Shown here piece after piece: positions 10,540-23,200 of a stretch of 64,000 nucleotides of DNA (position 1 is its first letter; each line of letters opens with the position of its first letter). The DNA is taken from assembly GCA_964030475.1 (NCBI GenBank), contig CAXIPT010000006.1:195297-259296 (forward strand), written 5' to 3'. The translations under genes and the position numbers were made by a program. Under the pieces are notes generated by a model. That model saw nothing but the letters and a program-made list of their open reading frames with translations, was not told where the DNA came from and made no database searches. This stretch comes from Tethya wilhelma. Taxonomy: Eukaryota; Porifera; Demospongiae; Tethyida; Tethyidae.

Positions 10540-13500
10540 TTACCAGTCAGTTGCTTCAATAAAGTCATTGATTTCAGTTTCCCTCTCCATTCCAAACTTG
10601 TCACTATCTCTGGCTGACTCATTCTCTACTGTTGTGGCTTGTTCTCTCTCTCGGTTAGCAGTTGCTTCCCCCTCCAGTGGTTCTTGAGTTGGCACGGGGT
10701 CCACCACACTGTATGTGACTACAGGACGAGGAACATGGATGATTTCATGATTAGAGTGTTCTTGTTTGGTGAGTCGTAGCTTTAGCTTGAGGATGAAGGA
10801 GTCGAGTTTGGTTCGTGTTTTCTTTGGAAGTACAAAGGCATATGTGTGATAGGTCAAGATGGCTAGGAAGGTGATGAAAGCAATGCTGGTTGAAGTGTAG
10901 GCAAGAGACTCTTGATTTCCCTCACCAGATTTTAGGATGTAGAGAGAACCAAAAGAGAAAAAAATGAGGTTAATTATAAATGAGAAGTTCAGTACATCCA
11001 TTAGCCAGGATTTGTAGACTCTACCTGGTAAGAAGGTCTTCACGATATGTAGACATATCAATGTACAGTAGATAGCCCAGAGGTTGTTTCCAGGATCTCC
11101 ATTGATGTTAATGGCAGCCACGACATACAAGAAGGCACGGATCAACAGCAGTAGTCCAGTCCAGTAGCGATGTTTGATATTGTAAGGAGCAAGATAAGCA
11201 TCCATGAAGGGGAAAAACCTTGCATTTTTTATCCATTTCAAGCCCTTCCTGTTGGGAAAACGCAGAAGCCACTGGTAAGAGAAGAGGAGAGAGGTGTAAA
11301 CAATGCCTGCCAGGAGAATAAGAAGAGCTACTAGAAACAGAACAAAGTGCTTCCCTTCAAAATAATCAATGTTGCCATCAATCAGCCACACTCTCTCTTG
11401 TGAACCATCAAGATATTCCAGTGTTGCTGGAGAGAATGCAGCTATGATGACACGAAGGCTTTTTGCATAAGAGAGTAGAATGAGAGTAGCTAGTGTTGCC
11501 ACTGGATTTGTTCCAGTAAAGAGTCTAGCAACTCTTGTAGAGTATTCACAGCCAATGATCACCATGGTAACCAAGAATATGATGTAAATTGGGAAAGCAA
11601 GCTGTAGCCATTCTTTGACATAGCCATCCATTCCATCAAAGAAGCAGGTCTCAAACCCAAAGTCTAGGTTGAGCCATGCAATGAAGATGGTGAAGAAATT
11701 GGGAGATTGAAATGGAAAGAAAGTGGCACGATTTGTTGTGAGGATGTTGGCATAGAATATGAGTCCATTGATTGTTCCAACAGCTACTGTCAAATTGAAA
11801 ACCAGGAGAAAAGCAACTAGTGCTACACCAGCTATAGCAAAAACAATGAGTAGAGCTAGCCAGTTGTTTGAGCAAGACAAGCAATGTGAACCACCAAGAG
11901 AGAGACTGAGACCATCCTTGCAAGACCCACAAAGCTTGCCACTATGGTTGAAAGCACACTGTGCATCAGAACCATTGGGTGTGTTGAGGTTAATCCAGAC
12001 TGGGGAGCTAGATGGATGACAGTAGTCGAACGGACAATGAGGATAAGTTAGATAATGACACTCGTTTTGAGATCTGTACCTATAGCTAACAGAACTTATC
12101 CAGATGTTGTCTTTCCTCTTGAGTGATGAGTTACTGGGAGAACAACCATCAATATAGTTAGGATTCAAGCATGGATCACATTCACAACGGCAAATAGATC
12201 CTTGCTTTGTTTTAATAAAACCAACTGGGCAATCACAGTCAGCAAATATCACATGAACCCTTTTTTGATTACTGCATGGACCATCAGCATCCAACACTAG
12301 TTCTACCCCATCATGTGGGGAGGTTATGGTGAGGTTCAACTGTGTGCAGTTTGAAGTAGTGTTCTGAATGTCCTCTCCTTTGACTAGGTCACCTTGTGGA
12401 GAAAGAGATACTCTCACAGATGCTTCCACTGGGTTGTTAACATGGTCTACAGCAACAAGAGATATACTGAATGTCTCTCCCTTCCTAGGCATGACTGTGT
12501 GTGCTGGTATATGTTTGTCACAATTTGGTTGATTATTTTCATCACAGAAGCACAGACCTACAGTTTCAGAAGATATTTCTGATAGAAAATCACTTTCTTC
12601 TAGGTTGGTAATGTTGGTTAATAAAGATATTGTATCTAATTGGGAGCCATTTTTATAGTTATCTTGTGTATGAGGACTGGCTGTACATCTGTCTAAGAGC
12701 CTCCCAAATATTGCTCCTCCTGACATGTTTGCTGAGTTCCCTTCAAAGAAAATATTTTGAATGATTGTCAAATCATCATTTTGAATATGTAAGACAATCT
12801 TTTGTATAAAACATTCTCTAGAAATGATTTGATTGTCACAAGTGCCAGATTCATCTGAGATGAATAATGCTCCACCGTAGACAGCCGAGTTGTTTGTGAA
12901 GTAAATTCCAAGAGTTGATACTAGGGATTGATTCATGCAGTCATTGTCCAGCTCATTGGAGAAAAACTCTGGAATCACATTTTTTACATAGAGTCTTGAA
13001 TGCCTTTCCAAACAAGTTCCACCGCCTTCCTTAGCTCTGTTCTCAATAAACTCAAGTTGTCCTCCAGTCAGTCTTATAGTTGAGCCATTAGCATAGATTC
13101 CTCCCCCCTTTGTTGTAGCAATGTTCTCTGATATGGTTGTGATGCCGGTAAAGTTCAAGGTACTCTGATAGGCATATATCCCTCCACCAGACAGTGCTGT
13201 GTTGCGGGCAATAGTTGTATTCCCATGTGTATAAATCCTGCTTCCATGCAATAGAATAGCTCCACCATGTCCGTTGATTACAGCATTGTCGAAGATGTTG
13301 GCTGTTCCATTAAATGTGATCTCACTCTGCTGAGAAGCAGTGATTGCTCCTCCCTCTAGTATACCAGTGTCATTTCCATGAGAGTTATTCACAATGTCTG
13401 TGGGTCCATAACATCTTATTTTGCTCTCAATAGCATAAATCGATGCTCTGTTGTCTGAAATGGTTGTGTTGCCAGACAATACCAATGTGCTCTGCAGTGC

Positions 13501-15149
13501 ATAGACTACACCAGTTGTTGCTGAATTGTTTGTGATTTGAAGGAGACCATTGAAACTAATGCTTCTGGACTGGACATAAATTGCACCACCTTGGCTAGCT
13601 GCATGGTTATGGCTGAAGATACTGTTGTTGATTTCATTGATACTGTCAGTAGCACTACCAAGGAACAGTACACCACCATCATCGAGGGCTGTGTTTCTGA
13701 TGAAGACACTATCATTTATGGTAATATGGCCACTGACTGTCCTTAATACACCACCTGAGCTAGCTGTGTTGTTATTAAAATTACTACCATGTATGCTAAT
13801 ATTACCACTGTCTGTCCATATTGCACCACCATCAATAGCTACACTGTTGTTGCAAAAACTACTGCCATTTATTCCAATTCTACCTCTGTCTGTCAGTATA
13901 GCACCGCCATCTCTATAAGCTCTGTTGTTGGTAAAATTACATGCATTTTGTATGTCAATGTTACCACTCCATGTCCTTATTGCACCACCAAGAGAGTTTG
14001 CTATGTTTTTAATGAAGACACCATCACGTATGCTAATGCTACTTCCGTCTGTCTGTATTGCACCACCATCTCTATATGCTCTGTTGTTAGTGAAATTACT
14101 ATCATGTAATATCATTCTACCTTTGTTTGTGTCTATTGCACCACCATAAGTAGCTGTGTTTCTTCTAAAATCACTACCATGTATGCTAATACTTTTACCA
14201 TATGTCCTTATTGCACCACCATAAGTAGCTCTGTTTCTACTGAAATCACTATCATGTATGTTAATATTACCTTTGAATGCTCTTATTGCTCCACCCCAAC
14301 CACTTGCTGTGTTGTTACTGAAATTACTGCCATAGATGTTAATACTAGGACTTTTTGTATATATTGAACCACCACCAGCTTTTCTAGCTGTGTTGCTAAT
14401 GAAGTCACTACCATGTATGCTAATACTACCACTGTCTGTCTGTATTGCGCCACCCCTAAAGTCTGCTATATTACTAATGAAGTTACTATCATGTGTGCTA
14501 ATACTACCCATGTATGTCAATATTGCACCTCCATCAGTGCCTGCTGTATTGCTACTGAAATCACTACCGGCATGTATGCTAACACAACCACTGTATGTCC
14601 ATATTGCACCTCCATCACCACCTGCTGTGTTGTTACTGAAATTACTACCATGTATACTAATACTACCACTGTCTGTCCATATAGCACCACCACCAAAAGC
14701 ACCATTTCCCTCAAAAAGACATTCAGTAACATTAATATCACTACTAAAGGCAACAATGGCCCCTCCTGATGGTATATATCGACCCGGATCCCTAGCCTCT
14801 CTAAATGCAGTGAGAGAGATGAAAGAGCTCCTCTCAAAAGTTGCACTCGTGACATTCCTCAATTCCATTCCGTGTCCATCTTGAAATCTACACTCCTCCA
14901 TCCTCAGTTGGTCTACTGATCTCACAGAGTTCTCCCGGCAGCCACTGAACTCTAGACCACTAACACTGACCTCAGATATGGTGGTAAAGTCAAAGCCTGA
15001 GGAATTTGTACATGTAACCGTGGCAACTGAATTAGGGGAGGAGTTTATATGTGCCACTCGTAAGACCAGATTGCTGACATTTTGTATCTGAAGACGAGAA
15101 TCAAGAGTGTGATGACCAGGCTCAAAGATCAGGGTAATGTTGGAGTCAA
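10540..15149 (-). CDS. Giant beta-helix repeat membrane protein, copy A: main body
   Basis: A single open frame of about 1535 codons from the n at 15150 to a stop at 10540. In order: DSNITLIFEPGHHTLDSRLQ and a leucine-rich cap; about 13 repeats of roughly 25 residues with the pattern GGAI-x-T-x-SG-x-ISIHGS-x-F-x-NNTA, as in right-handed beta-helices; a Cys-rich segment (CPVGF, CRCECDPC, LCGSCKDG); about ten hydrophobic spans from LALLIVFAIAGVALVAFLLV to near YHTYAFVLP; and an acidic/basic cytoplasmic tail. The family resembles Pmp-like beta-helix proteins in its repeats, but the multi-pass membrane module is eukaryotic. Start and signal peptide are at 3610-3843. The 24 residues that open the frame to the right of the n are spurious. 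No introns. Function unknown; a cell-surface receptor or adhesion role is inference. Confidence 0.85.
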
Positions 15150-15150
15150 N

Positions 15151-15351
15151 CGATCCGACCGAAGTAGTGTATGGACGTGTCTTCACCATTTCTAGATGAA
15201 GCTGTCTAAACCGCTGCATGCAGTGCCGTATATTTCCTCTCTGCTTGTCTCTCTAACACGCTCCGAGCAAAACTTAGAGACTGTCAAGGCATGACAGTGA
15301 ACTATGAACTGATGCAGTATTAATAATGCTCACACTCATGCACACACGCAT

Positions 15352-15397
<46 letters not shown>

Positions 15398-15414
15398 CCT
15401 CTCTCTTGCCGTAG
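15151..15414. other. Unique centre of the inverted duplication with (CA)n
   Basis: 15151-15348 has no counterpart in the left arm. It is followed by (CA)n at 15349-15394, which mirrors the GT run at 9279. The expected upstream kinase exons are absent. Confidence 0.5.
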
Positions 15415-16687
15415 GTAACATTGGCACTGTCCATTGGTCTGCTCCTGAGGTGCTCCTGAACCAACGCTACCAGTTCTCAGCCGATGTCTATGGGTTTGGA
15501 ATGGTCCTCTTTGAGATGACAATCGGGGAGGTTCCATTCCAGGCCATATGGTGCCCATCGCGGTGGTCATGGCAGTGGGCGTCCATAAACAGCAGCCCCC
15601 CATCCCTGCCTCAGTCCATCCTCAGCTGGGCCACCTCATAAAGGAGTGAGTCATTGTGGCCACTTTACCAACTCTTGAGACTAGAGCTAGGCCTCCATCA
15701 GTGCTGGTGATAATGTCTTATCTCATTGTACTTAAGGCTGGTATTCATACTAAGGCACTAATTAAGGCTACCAAATATTCACCCATGTATTTTTTTGAAA
15801 ATACAGTAATGTTATGAAATTTTGATGATATTAGGATATTGTTATCACTATTCTATGATAACTCCATAACTTGTTTCCATGGTAACTATAACCACACTGC
15901 CACGCCCATTGTGCTAATTCCTTTTTTGTTCAGAAGAACTTGCTGCTACGAAATATTTGTTTTTTTGACCCAGAAATTTGACTACCAGTTCATATTTTGT
16001 CACTTTAAAAAATTCAGCTTGGAAAATTTGTCCTGCATTAACTACTCNNNNNNNNNNNNNNNNNNNNNNNNNNNNNNNNNNNNNNNNNNNNNNNNNNNNN
16101 NNNNNNNNNNNNNNNNNNNNNNNNNNNNNNNNNNNNNNNNNNNNNNNNNNNNNNNNNNNNNNNNNNNNNNNNNNNNNNNNNNNNNNNNNNNNNNNNNNNN
16201 NNNNNNNNNNNNNNNNNNNNNNNNNNNNNNNNNNNNNNNNNNNNNNNNNNNNNNNNNNNNNNNNNNNNNNNNNNNNNNNNNNNCTCTAGAGAAGCCCCGT
16301 GCGTCCTCCACTGCCAACCCTCATGGCCCAGACCTCTACTGTGATGATGAGATATCAGTCAAAGAGAGACTACAACGAGCTGAGGCAGTGAGTCCATCAG
16401 CTGCTGCATGTGATAGTATAGCTCCACACTTCTTAACCTATAGCTAAAGTCCATCTGGTTTGAGAATGCCGGTAAAAAAATTGAATAGCTTTATACAACC
16501 AATTGCAAAATTATTGGAAAGTACTCATTCTCCATTCTTTTGGTTACTTTTCCAGCTTCCTGCACCTTACCAGTCAAAAGTTGTCCCATAAGAAAAGTAT
16601 TGCATGATTATCATTCTCAAATCTTTCCTGCTAACAAGCATGTGGAACAAGTTTTGTAAATCTGACTCACACACACACACACACACA

Positions 16688-16743
<56 letters not shown>

Positions 16744-16757
16744 CACTCACACCCACC

Positions 16758-16791
<34 letters not shown>

Positions 16792-16981
16792 TCTTCTCCA
16801 GGCCAGAGATGCTCTCTCTGCTGAGAATGCTGACCTCCTGGCCAGACTAGCTGAGGCCAATGCCAAGATCCAACAGCTCCAGTCCCACATCGCCATCATC
16901 CGCCAACACACCATAGGGTTCATCCTGGAGCAGATGAACACACTCAACCCCTCCATGGACACACCGGGCACCGAGGTCTGA
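15415..16981 (+). CDS. TKL-type protein kinase, C-lobe and coiled-coil tail, right-arm copy (partial)
   Basis: Exons: 15415-15645 (acceptor GCCGTAG; HWSAPEVLLNQRYQFSADVY through the C-lobe to LIKE, with the same one-base frame change after EVPFQ as the left copy); an exon lost in the N gap; 16290-16387 (EKPRASSTANPHGPDLYCDD, EISVKERLQRAEA); and 16802-16981 (ARDALSAENADLLARLAEAN, IQQLQSHIAIIRQHTIGFIL, end MDTPGTEV, TGA). The last two join in phase into one continuous coiled coil. Kinases of the TKL group with C-terminal coiled coils act in stress and MAPK signalling; the exact family cannot be named without the N-lobe. It is followed in the same direction by giant gene B, as in the left arm. 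Confidence 0.65.
16048..16283. other. Assembly gap of 236 n
   Basis: Run of n. By comparison with the left arm it should contain at least the kinase helix-I exon (counterpart of 7850-7984), so the true gap is probably larger than 236 bases. Confidence 0.9.
16442..16600. mobile_element. One end of a palindromic MITE (family of 56881-57024)
   Basis: Begins CTAAAGTCCATCTGGTTTGA, matching both ends of the complete element in the BBOF1 gene. The second inverted end is not visible, so the copy is truncated or diverged. Confidence 0.5.
16670..16791. repeat. (CA)n microsatellite inside a kinase intron
   Basis: About 120 bases of CA interrupted by CT and CCAC variants, ending 10 bases before the acceptor of the coiled-coil exon. 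The left-arm copy has only a short GA run there. Confidence 0.9.
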
Positions 16982-18448
16982 GGACAGTCATGTGACCAGG
17001 ACACCAGATCACATGATCCCACCACACAAATCACATGACATTCTTAGAAAAAATATTCAGTAAATATTTCTTTCATTCATTATAAAAGTTACTAGTATAG
17101 TTAAAGTTACATTCAGTATGACTGTGTATAATACTGTGGTTCTATTTTCAATCACCAACTGAAAGCAAGCAAAAAAATTGTCAATATTATTATTTTTGTC
17201 CATGCATTATGTTACCATGGTAACCATACCATATATCCCACATGTACGCAATTATTGTGAAATTGTTTTGTTAAAGTTGCAATGTTGCCTATCTCAATGT
17301 ATTATGGACATAGCATCAGGTTGGTCAGTATCAATGTTTATGTGTTTTTTAAGAAGTTGTATTTTTCATTGTTTTTTTACTAATTCCAATTAAGAGTTGT
17401 TCAATCCTACCCAATGTTGATGATGTCATTCTTAGCTGTGATGATGTCATTGCTAGTGGGTGTGACTGGCCATATGCTCGCCAGCTCTCTCTAGATCTGG
17501 AGACAGTAGAACACATGTATATAAGAATAAATATGGAAAAAATGATAATAATAAATATATAATTATATGATTGTCTTCTCTGACAGAAATTTTATACTAA
17601 ATTTTTATGTTACAGTTCAGACTGTATCTCAGTCTAGGAAGGTCATATAATTATAATTGAGGTATATACCATGCATTGTGATCAGTGTGAGGTTCAAATC
17701 TTTAGAATGATAATATGCATGTTTTAAATTTTGACTTTCCACGCATACTGATCATAACCTTGTCAAAACTACAGAGGTATTCAGGGGGGAGTGAATTAAA
17801 CTATAAACTGTGTGAGAGAATTGCCCAAATTTCCCAATAAAATTATGAGAAGGAATTTTTTTTCAAAATGACAAAGTTTAACTCAAGTGTATGCGTAATT
17901 AGACAGATACCAGGAGTTGACCAATCAAGGAAGGTCCTATTGAGGTGGGATTGGTACCACTGGGATCAGCTTGAAGAGATCTTTCAATTGATATGACGAT
18001 TTGTTGCCAGATTTAGATTTAGGAAGGGGGGGGGGTGATGATTATAATAAAAATTTTAAAAAAAAAATTGTATGTAAACCAAGCAACAAAAATTGAAGAA
18101 TGGATACTAGAAACCAAGCTGAGAGTTCATGAGTTATGGACATTTGAACTAGGAAAAAGAATTATACTGCTTTAAAAGCTGGCAGCATGGGGAAAATGGG
18201 GAAAACCAAGAAAACCTACAAAATAATGTCAGTTTCCACCTCTGAAGAGGATTAATTCATCTCAATCTTTGTAACAAACATGCTTGTCTTTGGGAATATG
18301 ATACAAACACAAGAATCAAGAGCAATATTTGTTGCAGACTCCTATAAAATTATATACAAAAGCTTTATTGTCTCCTTCCCAGTGATGATACCAACTCTAG
18401 ATTTGAGTCATGAACCAACATCTGACATCACATGTAGGCTAAGACCCT

Positions 18449-18496
<48 letters not shown>

Positions 18497-19702
18497 CACA
18501 CACACACAACCATCGTGAAACAATCCTTGACAATGTGTCTAGTTAATATTAAATTTGTCTTTGGCCCTATTTACACATAGTACACCTAGTTCGTTCAAAT
18601 GGATGACATACAATTCTAACAGTTATTGCAACGTGACCTCCCCCCTAGGTGATGGAGTGTTAAAACACACCACTGGGTGCTACATCAGCTGACAAATGAA
18701 AAGAACAACAATTGAGTAGGAAACCAGGAGGAGTTCTCACTATCACACCGTCTGGGGACACTGAGAAAGACACACCATACGATCAGATGCTGAAGTCGAC
18801 CAATCAGATTTGCTGTGGGATTTAGCATTACCATGTATGGAAGAATAAAATAGTCAAATTGAGGGGCATAATAAAACACTAGCGCATCGATAAACCAATC
18901 AGATTTGCCGCACTCCGGATTCGACAGGTTTTACTGTATGTGACTTTAATGTAAAGTTTAACATTACTGTATACATGTCTGTCAAAATGTGTGACAAGTG
19001 ATGTGGCGGTATTATCGTCAAAAATGTGTAGTAAATTTTTCAATTTCTAATAATAAATAAAGGAATTTTCTCAACTGATAATACCAGGAACTGTAACTAG
19101 ACACAAAGCAATCTTAAATTCTCCAAGAAAATCTCATTACATCATTGACTCCATATAATTATATATATATGCTTTGCCTGAGAAAGAATAAAATAATTCT
19201 CTTGAGAGTGAACATCAGAAGTTTAACAGCAGAGAAAGTTTAAAGTAATTCTTAAGTCTTCAAGTTGTACTTAGTGCAGCAATACTCAGGGTCATTATTC
19301 CAAGGTGTAAAGTAGGTTATTATGTTATTGTGTATAATTATTAAGTCAACAGTCATAATTATTTGTTCTGATTGCTAGGTGCGGACTTTGTACATATTCT
19401 CAGAAGAGAGAACACACCGTTGAAGGAAGTTAGCTCACAGCAAAGAAGAAAGTAAAAGCTTTGAATTGAGTTGAGCTCCAAGCAATAATTCTCTGGACCA
19501 TTCTTTCAACTTTAACAGATACTAGAGTTCAAAGGTTGGTTATGCAATCATTCAAGTGTGAGGGATATAACTTACATCTATCTCTCCTCTCAGAGTGACT
19601 GATAGCTACAATCTTTACAAGTATTCTAAAAAAACAACACAGAATCTCAGAAACAAACAATTTAAGGTAAAAAGAGAAACAGTCAAGCTATATACCATAT
19701 AC
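16982..19702. other. Right arm intergenic region with a 1.7-kb insertion relative to the left arm
   Basis: 16982-17470 and 19190-19702 pair with the left arm. About 17480-19190 does not and is repeat-derived: a copy of the CAGTCTAGGAAGGTC dispersed family (near 17620-17990), (CA)n at 18451-18508, and half of a MITE (18650-18760). It matches in the same orientation parts of 37.1-41.4 kb. No gene is supported. Confidence 0.5.
18650..18760. mobile_element. MITE fragment (family of 38934-39130)
   Basis: Contains GGGTGCTACATCAGCTGACA and AATGAAAAGAACAAC, which form one arm of the complete palindromic element at 38934-39130. Confidence 0.6.
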
Positions 19703-19814
19703 CATCACATTAACTGCCTCACTCTCTGCACACACCCCACACAGTCCGATCCATTGGGAGGCTAGGACCAGCCCTGGGGCCACATCAAACTCCACTGGTG
19801 GCTCTATAGCCTGG
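19703..19814 (-). CDS. Isolated conserved exon of an unknown gene, copy 2 of 3
   Basis: Minus-strand counterpart of 4206-4317: acceptor CTGTAG, frame QAIEPPVEFDVAPGLVLASQ, then WIGLC and ESEAVNVM, donor ATG|GTATAT. Differences from copy 1 are few and mostly conservative, so the frame has been kept. Confidence 0.4.
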
Positions 19815-20203
19815 CTACAGAATAGAGAGAGACTCAAGGGTAAGTCATTAAGATTAGTGTTGGTAAAAAAAGTATTTTTCATTTAGTCGTTGTGTATTTG
19901 ACACGTGGTAATTCTAATAATAATTACGATACAAGTTAATTCTATAATTATTAGCATAATAATTTTTAATATCAAATTTTGTGATAATATACAGTTATAT
20001 TAAAATAACAAACTGTGGCAATATTACATTACTTAAGATTAAAGTATTTGATTGCTGGAATTCAGTTCACACACTATATCAAGTATAACACTAAGTCTTA
20101 CAAAGTCAACCAACTACTGTACCATAATATTACACACACATATGTCACAATTAACACATACAGTGACACATTGTAACAAGACATCAAAGTCACCAAACTG
20201 AAA
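19815..20203. other. 5' flank of giant gene B
   Basis: AT-rich and homologous to 3844-4205. It must contain the promoter, but I see no convincing TATA or initiator. Confidence 0.4.
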
Positions 20204-23200
20204 ATGGCAGCCCTGCAGTTCTTACTAGCCACCTTAGTTGGTTCATTAGTGTCAGCACAAACATACTATATTGTACCAGACCACACCCACTGTCCCAATA
20301 AAACCACACCCACTGATCACACTCCCTTGGACAATGATGACCTACAAAGCACGTTCTCTGGTAGTGGATCATTTCCAGACAATCGCATACACTCGTGCTT
20401 GACTCTCACTCAATATGCTCAACTTTGGTCGCCAGATACTAGCAGGTGCACTGATAGTGGATCATTTCCTGTCCCACCCACTAACCCCACCTTAGAGGAC
20501 TCAGGCACATCTGGTAGTGGATCATTACCAGACTACCACACCCCTTCAATGGCTGAGAATTGCTTGCAATATACCCAGTCCCCAGCTACTACCATTGACT
20601 CCAACATTACCCTGATCTTTGAGCCTGGTCATCACACTCTTGATTCTCGTCTTCACATACAAAATGTCGTCAATCTGGTCTTACGAGTTGCACCTACAGA
20701 CTCCTCCCCTAGTTCAGTTGCCATGGTTACATGTACAAATTCCTCAGGCTTTGATTTTGCCACCATATCTGAGGTCAGTGTTAGTGGTCTAGAGTTCAGT
20801 GGCTGCCGGAAGAACTCTGTGAGATCAGTAGACCAACTGAGGATGGAGGACTGTAGATTTCAAGATGGACACGGAATGGAATTGAGGAATGTCAGGAGTG
20901 CAACTTTTGAGAGGAGCTATTTCATCTCTCTCACTGCATTCAGAGAGACTGCACATGAGGATCCATATGGTGGTGTATCGTGGGACATACCAGTAGGAGG
21001 GGCTATTGTTGCCTTTAGTAGTGATATTAATGTTACTGAATGTCTCTTTGAGGGAAATAGGGCTGTTGATGATCGTTATAACGGTAGTGGTGGTGCAATA
21101 TGGACAGATAGTGGTAGTATTAGCATATATGGTAGTGATTTCAGTAACAACAAAGCAGGTAGCAATGGTGGTGCAATAGGGACAGACAGTGGTAGTATTA
21201 GCATACATGGTAGTGATTTCAGTAGCAACACAGCAGGTAGGTGGGGTGGTGCAATAGGGACATACAATGGTAGTATTAGCATACATGGTAGTGATTTCAG
21301 TAACAACACAGCAGATGAGTGGGGTGGTGGTGCAATATGGACAGACAGTGGTAGTATTAGCATACATGGTAGTGATTTCAGTAGCAACACACCAGGGTGG
21401 GGTGGTGGTGCAATAGATACAAACAGTGGTAGTATTAGCATATATGATAGTGATTTCAGTAACAACACAGCACCTGGCTATGGTGGTGCAATATGGACAA
21501 TCAGTGGTAGTATTAGCATACATGGTAGTGATTTCAGTAGCAACTCAGCAGGTTATGGTGGTGCAATAGAGACAGACAGTGGTAGTATTAGCATACATGG
21601 TAGTGATTTCAGTAGCAACTCAGCAGGTTATGGTGGTGCAATAGAGACAGACAGTGGTAGTATTAGCATACATGGTAGTGATTTCAGTAGCAACACAGCA
21701 GGTTATGGTGGTGGTGCAATAGGGACACCCAGTGGTAGTATTAACATACATGATAGTGATTTCAATAACAACACAGCAGGTGACTTGGGTGGTGGTGCAA
21801 TAGGGACTGGCAGTGGTAATATTAGCATACATGGTAGTGATTTCAGTAGCAACACAGCACAACATAGTTCAGGTGGTGCAATATGGACAGACAGTGGTAG
21901 TATTAGCATACATGATAGTGATTTCAGTAGTAACACAGCAGGTGGGAGGGGTGGTGCAATAAGGACATACAGTGGTAGGATTACGATCAACAATTATAGC
22001 AATTTTAGCAACAATAGTGCAGCTACTGATGGTGGTGCAATAGAGACATCCAGTGGTTATATTATCATACATGATAGTGTCTTCATTAGCAACATGGCAG
22101 ACTCTCTTGGTGGTGCAATAAGGACAGTCAGAGGTAATATTAGCATAGACAGTGCATGTAATTTCACTAACAACAGAGCAGATAGAGATGGTGGTGCAAT
22201 ATTGACAGACAGTGGTAGAATTACAATAAATGGCAGTAGTTTTTACAACAATAGTGTAGCTACTGATGGTGGTGCAATATGGACAAAGAATGGTAACATT
22301 AGTATCCAAGATAGTAACTTACAAAACAACACAGCAGATAGAGATGGAGGTGCAGTATGGACAGATAGTGGGAACCTTGATATACATGGTAGTGAGTTTA
22401 GCAACAACAGAGTAGGTACTGATGGAGGGGCAATAGGGACAGACAGTGGTAGTATAAGTATCTATGGTAGTGATTTTAGTAGCAACACAGCAGGTACTGA
22501 TGGAGGGGCAATATGGACAGACAGTGGTAGTATCAGCTTAGATGGTCCTTGTGGTTTTAGTAGCAACACAGCAGGTACTGATGGAGGAGCAATATGGACA
22601 GACAGTGGCAGTATCAGCTTAGGTGGTCCATGTGATTTCAGTAGCAACACAGCTGGTACTGACGGAGGGGCAATATGGACAGACAGTGGCAGTATCAGCT
22701 TAGGTGGTCCATGTGATTTCAGTAGCAACACAGCAGGTACTGATGGAGGGGCAATATGGACAGTCAGAGGTAACATTAGCATCCATGATAGTGATTTCAC
22801 TAGAAACACAGCTAGCTCAGGTGGTGTATTAAGGACAGACAGTGGTAATGTTACCATAAATGATAGTGTCTTCATCAGAAACACAGCTCTCAATGGTGGT
22901 GTACTGTTCCTTGGTAGTGCTACTGATAGTGTCAATGAAATCAACAACAGTATCTTCAGCCATAACCGTGCAGCTAACCAAGGTGGTGCAATTTATGTCC
23001 AGTCCAGATCCATTAGTTTGAATGGTCTCCTTCAAATCATAAACAATTCAGCAACAACTGGTGTAGTCTATGCACTGCAGAGCACATTGGAATTGTCTGG
23101 CAACACAACCATTTCAGACAATGGAGCATCAATTTATGTCATTGAAAGTAAAACAAGATTCTATGGACACACAGACATTGTGAATAACTCTCATGGAAAT

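Noticed and set aside
15151..15219. N-terminal extension of the gene A frame to a methionine at 15219
   Set aside because: It crosses the n at 15150 and has no similarity to the start of copy B; the true start is found at 3843.
15839..16447. ORFs running through the N gap (15839-16447, 15978-16289, 16042-16317)
   Set aside because: They are open only because unknown bases cannot form stops.
21060..22850. Regularly spaced repeats that could suggest a CRISPR array
   Set aside because: The repeats are contiguous 72-81-base codon-phased units inside an open reading frame, without unique spacers; the genome is eukaryotic.
20825..23035. Several long antisense ORFs with repeated MYANTTTVCPYCTT-like or LLLKSLPCMLILPL-like sequence
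   Set aside because: They are shadows of the tandem coding repeats of giant gene B read on the other strand; the same happens over gene A (13500-14900).
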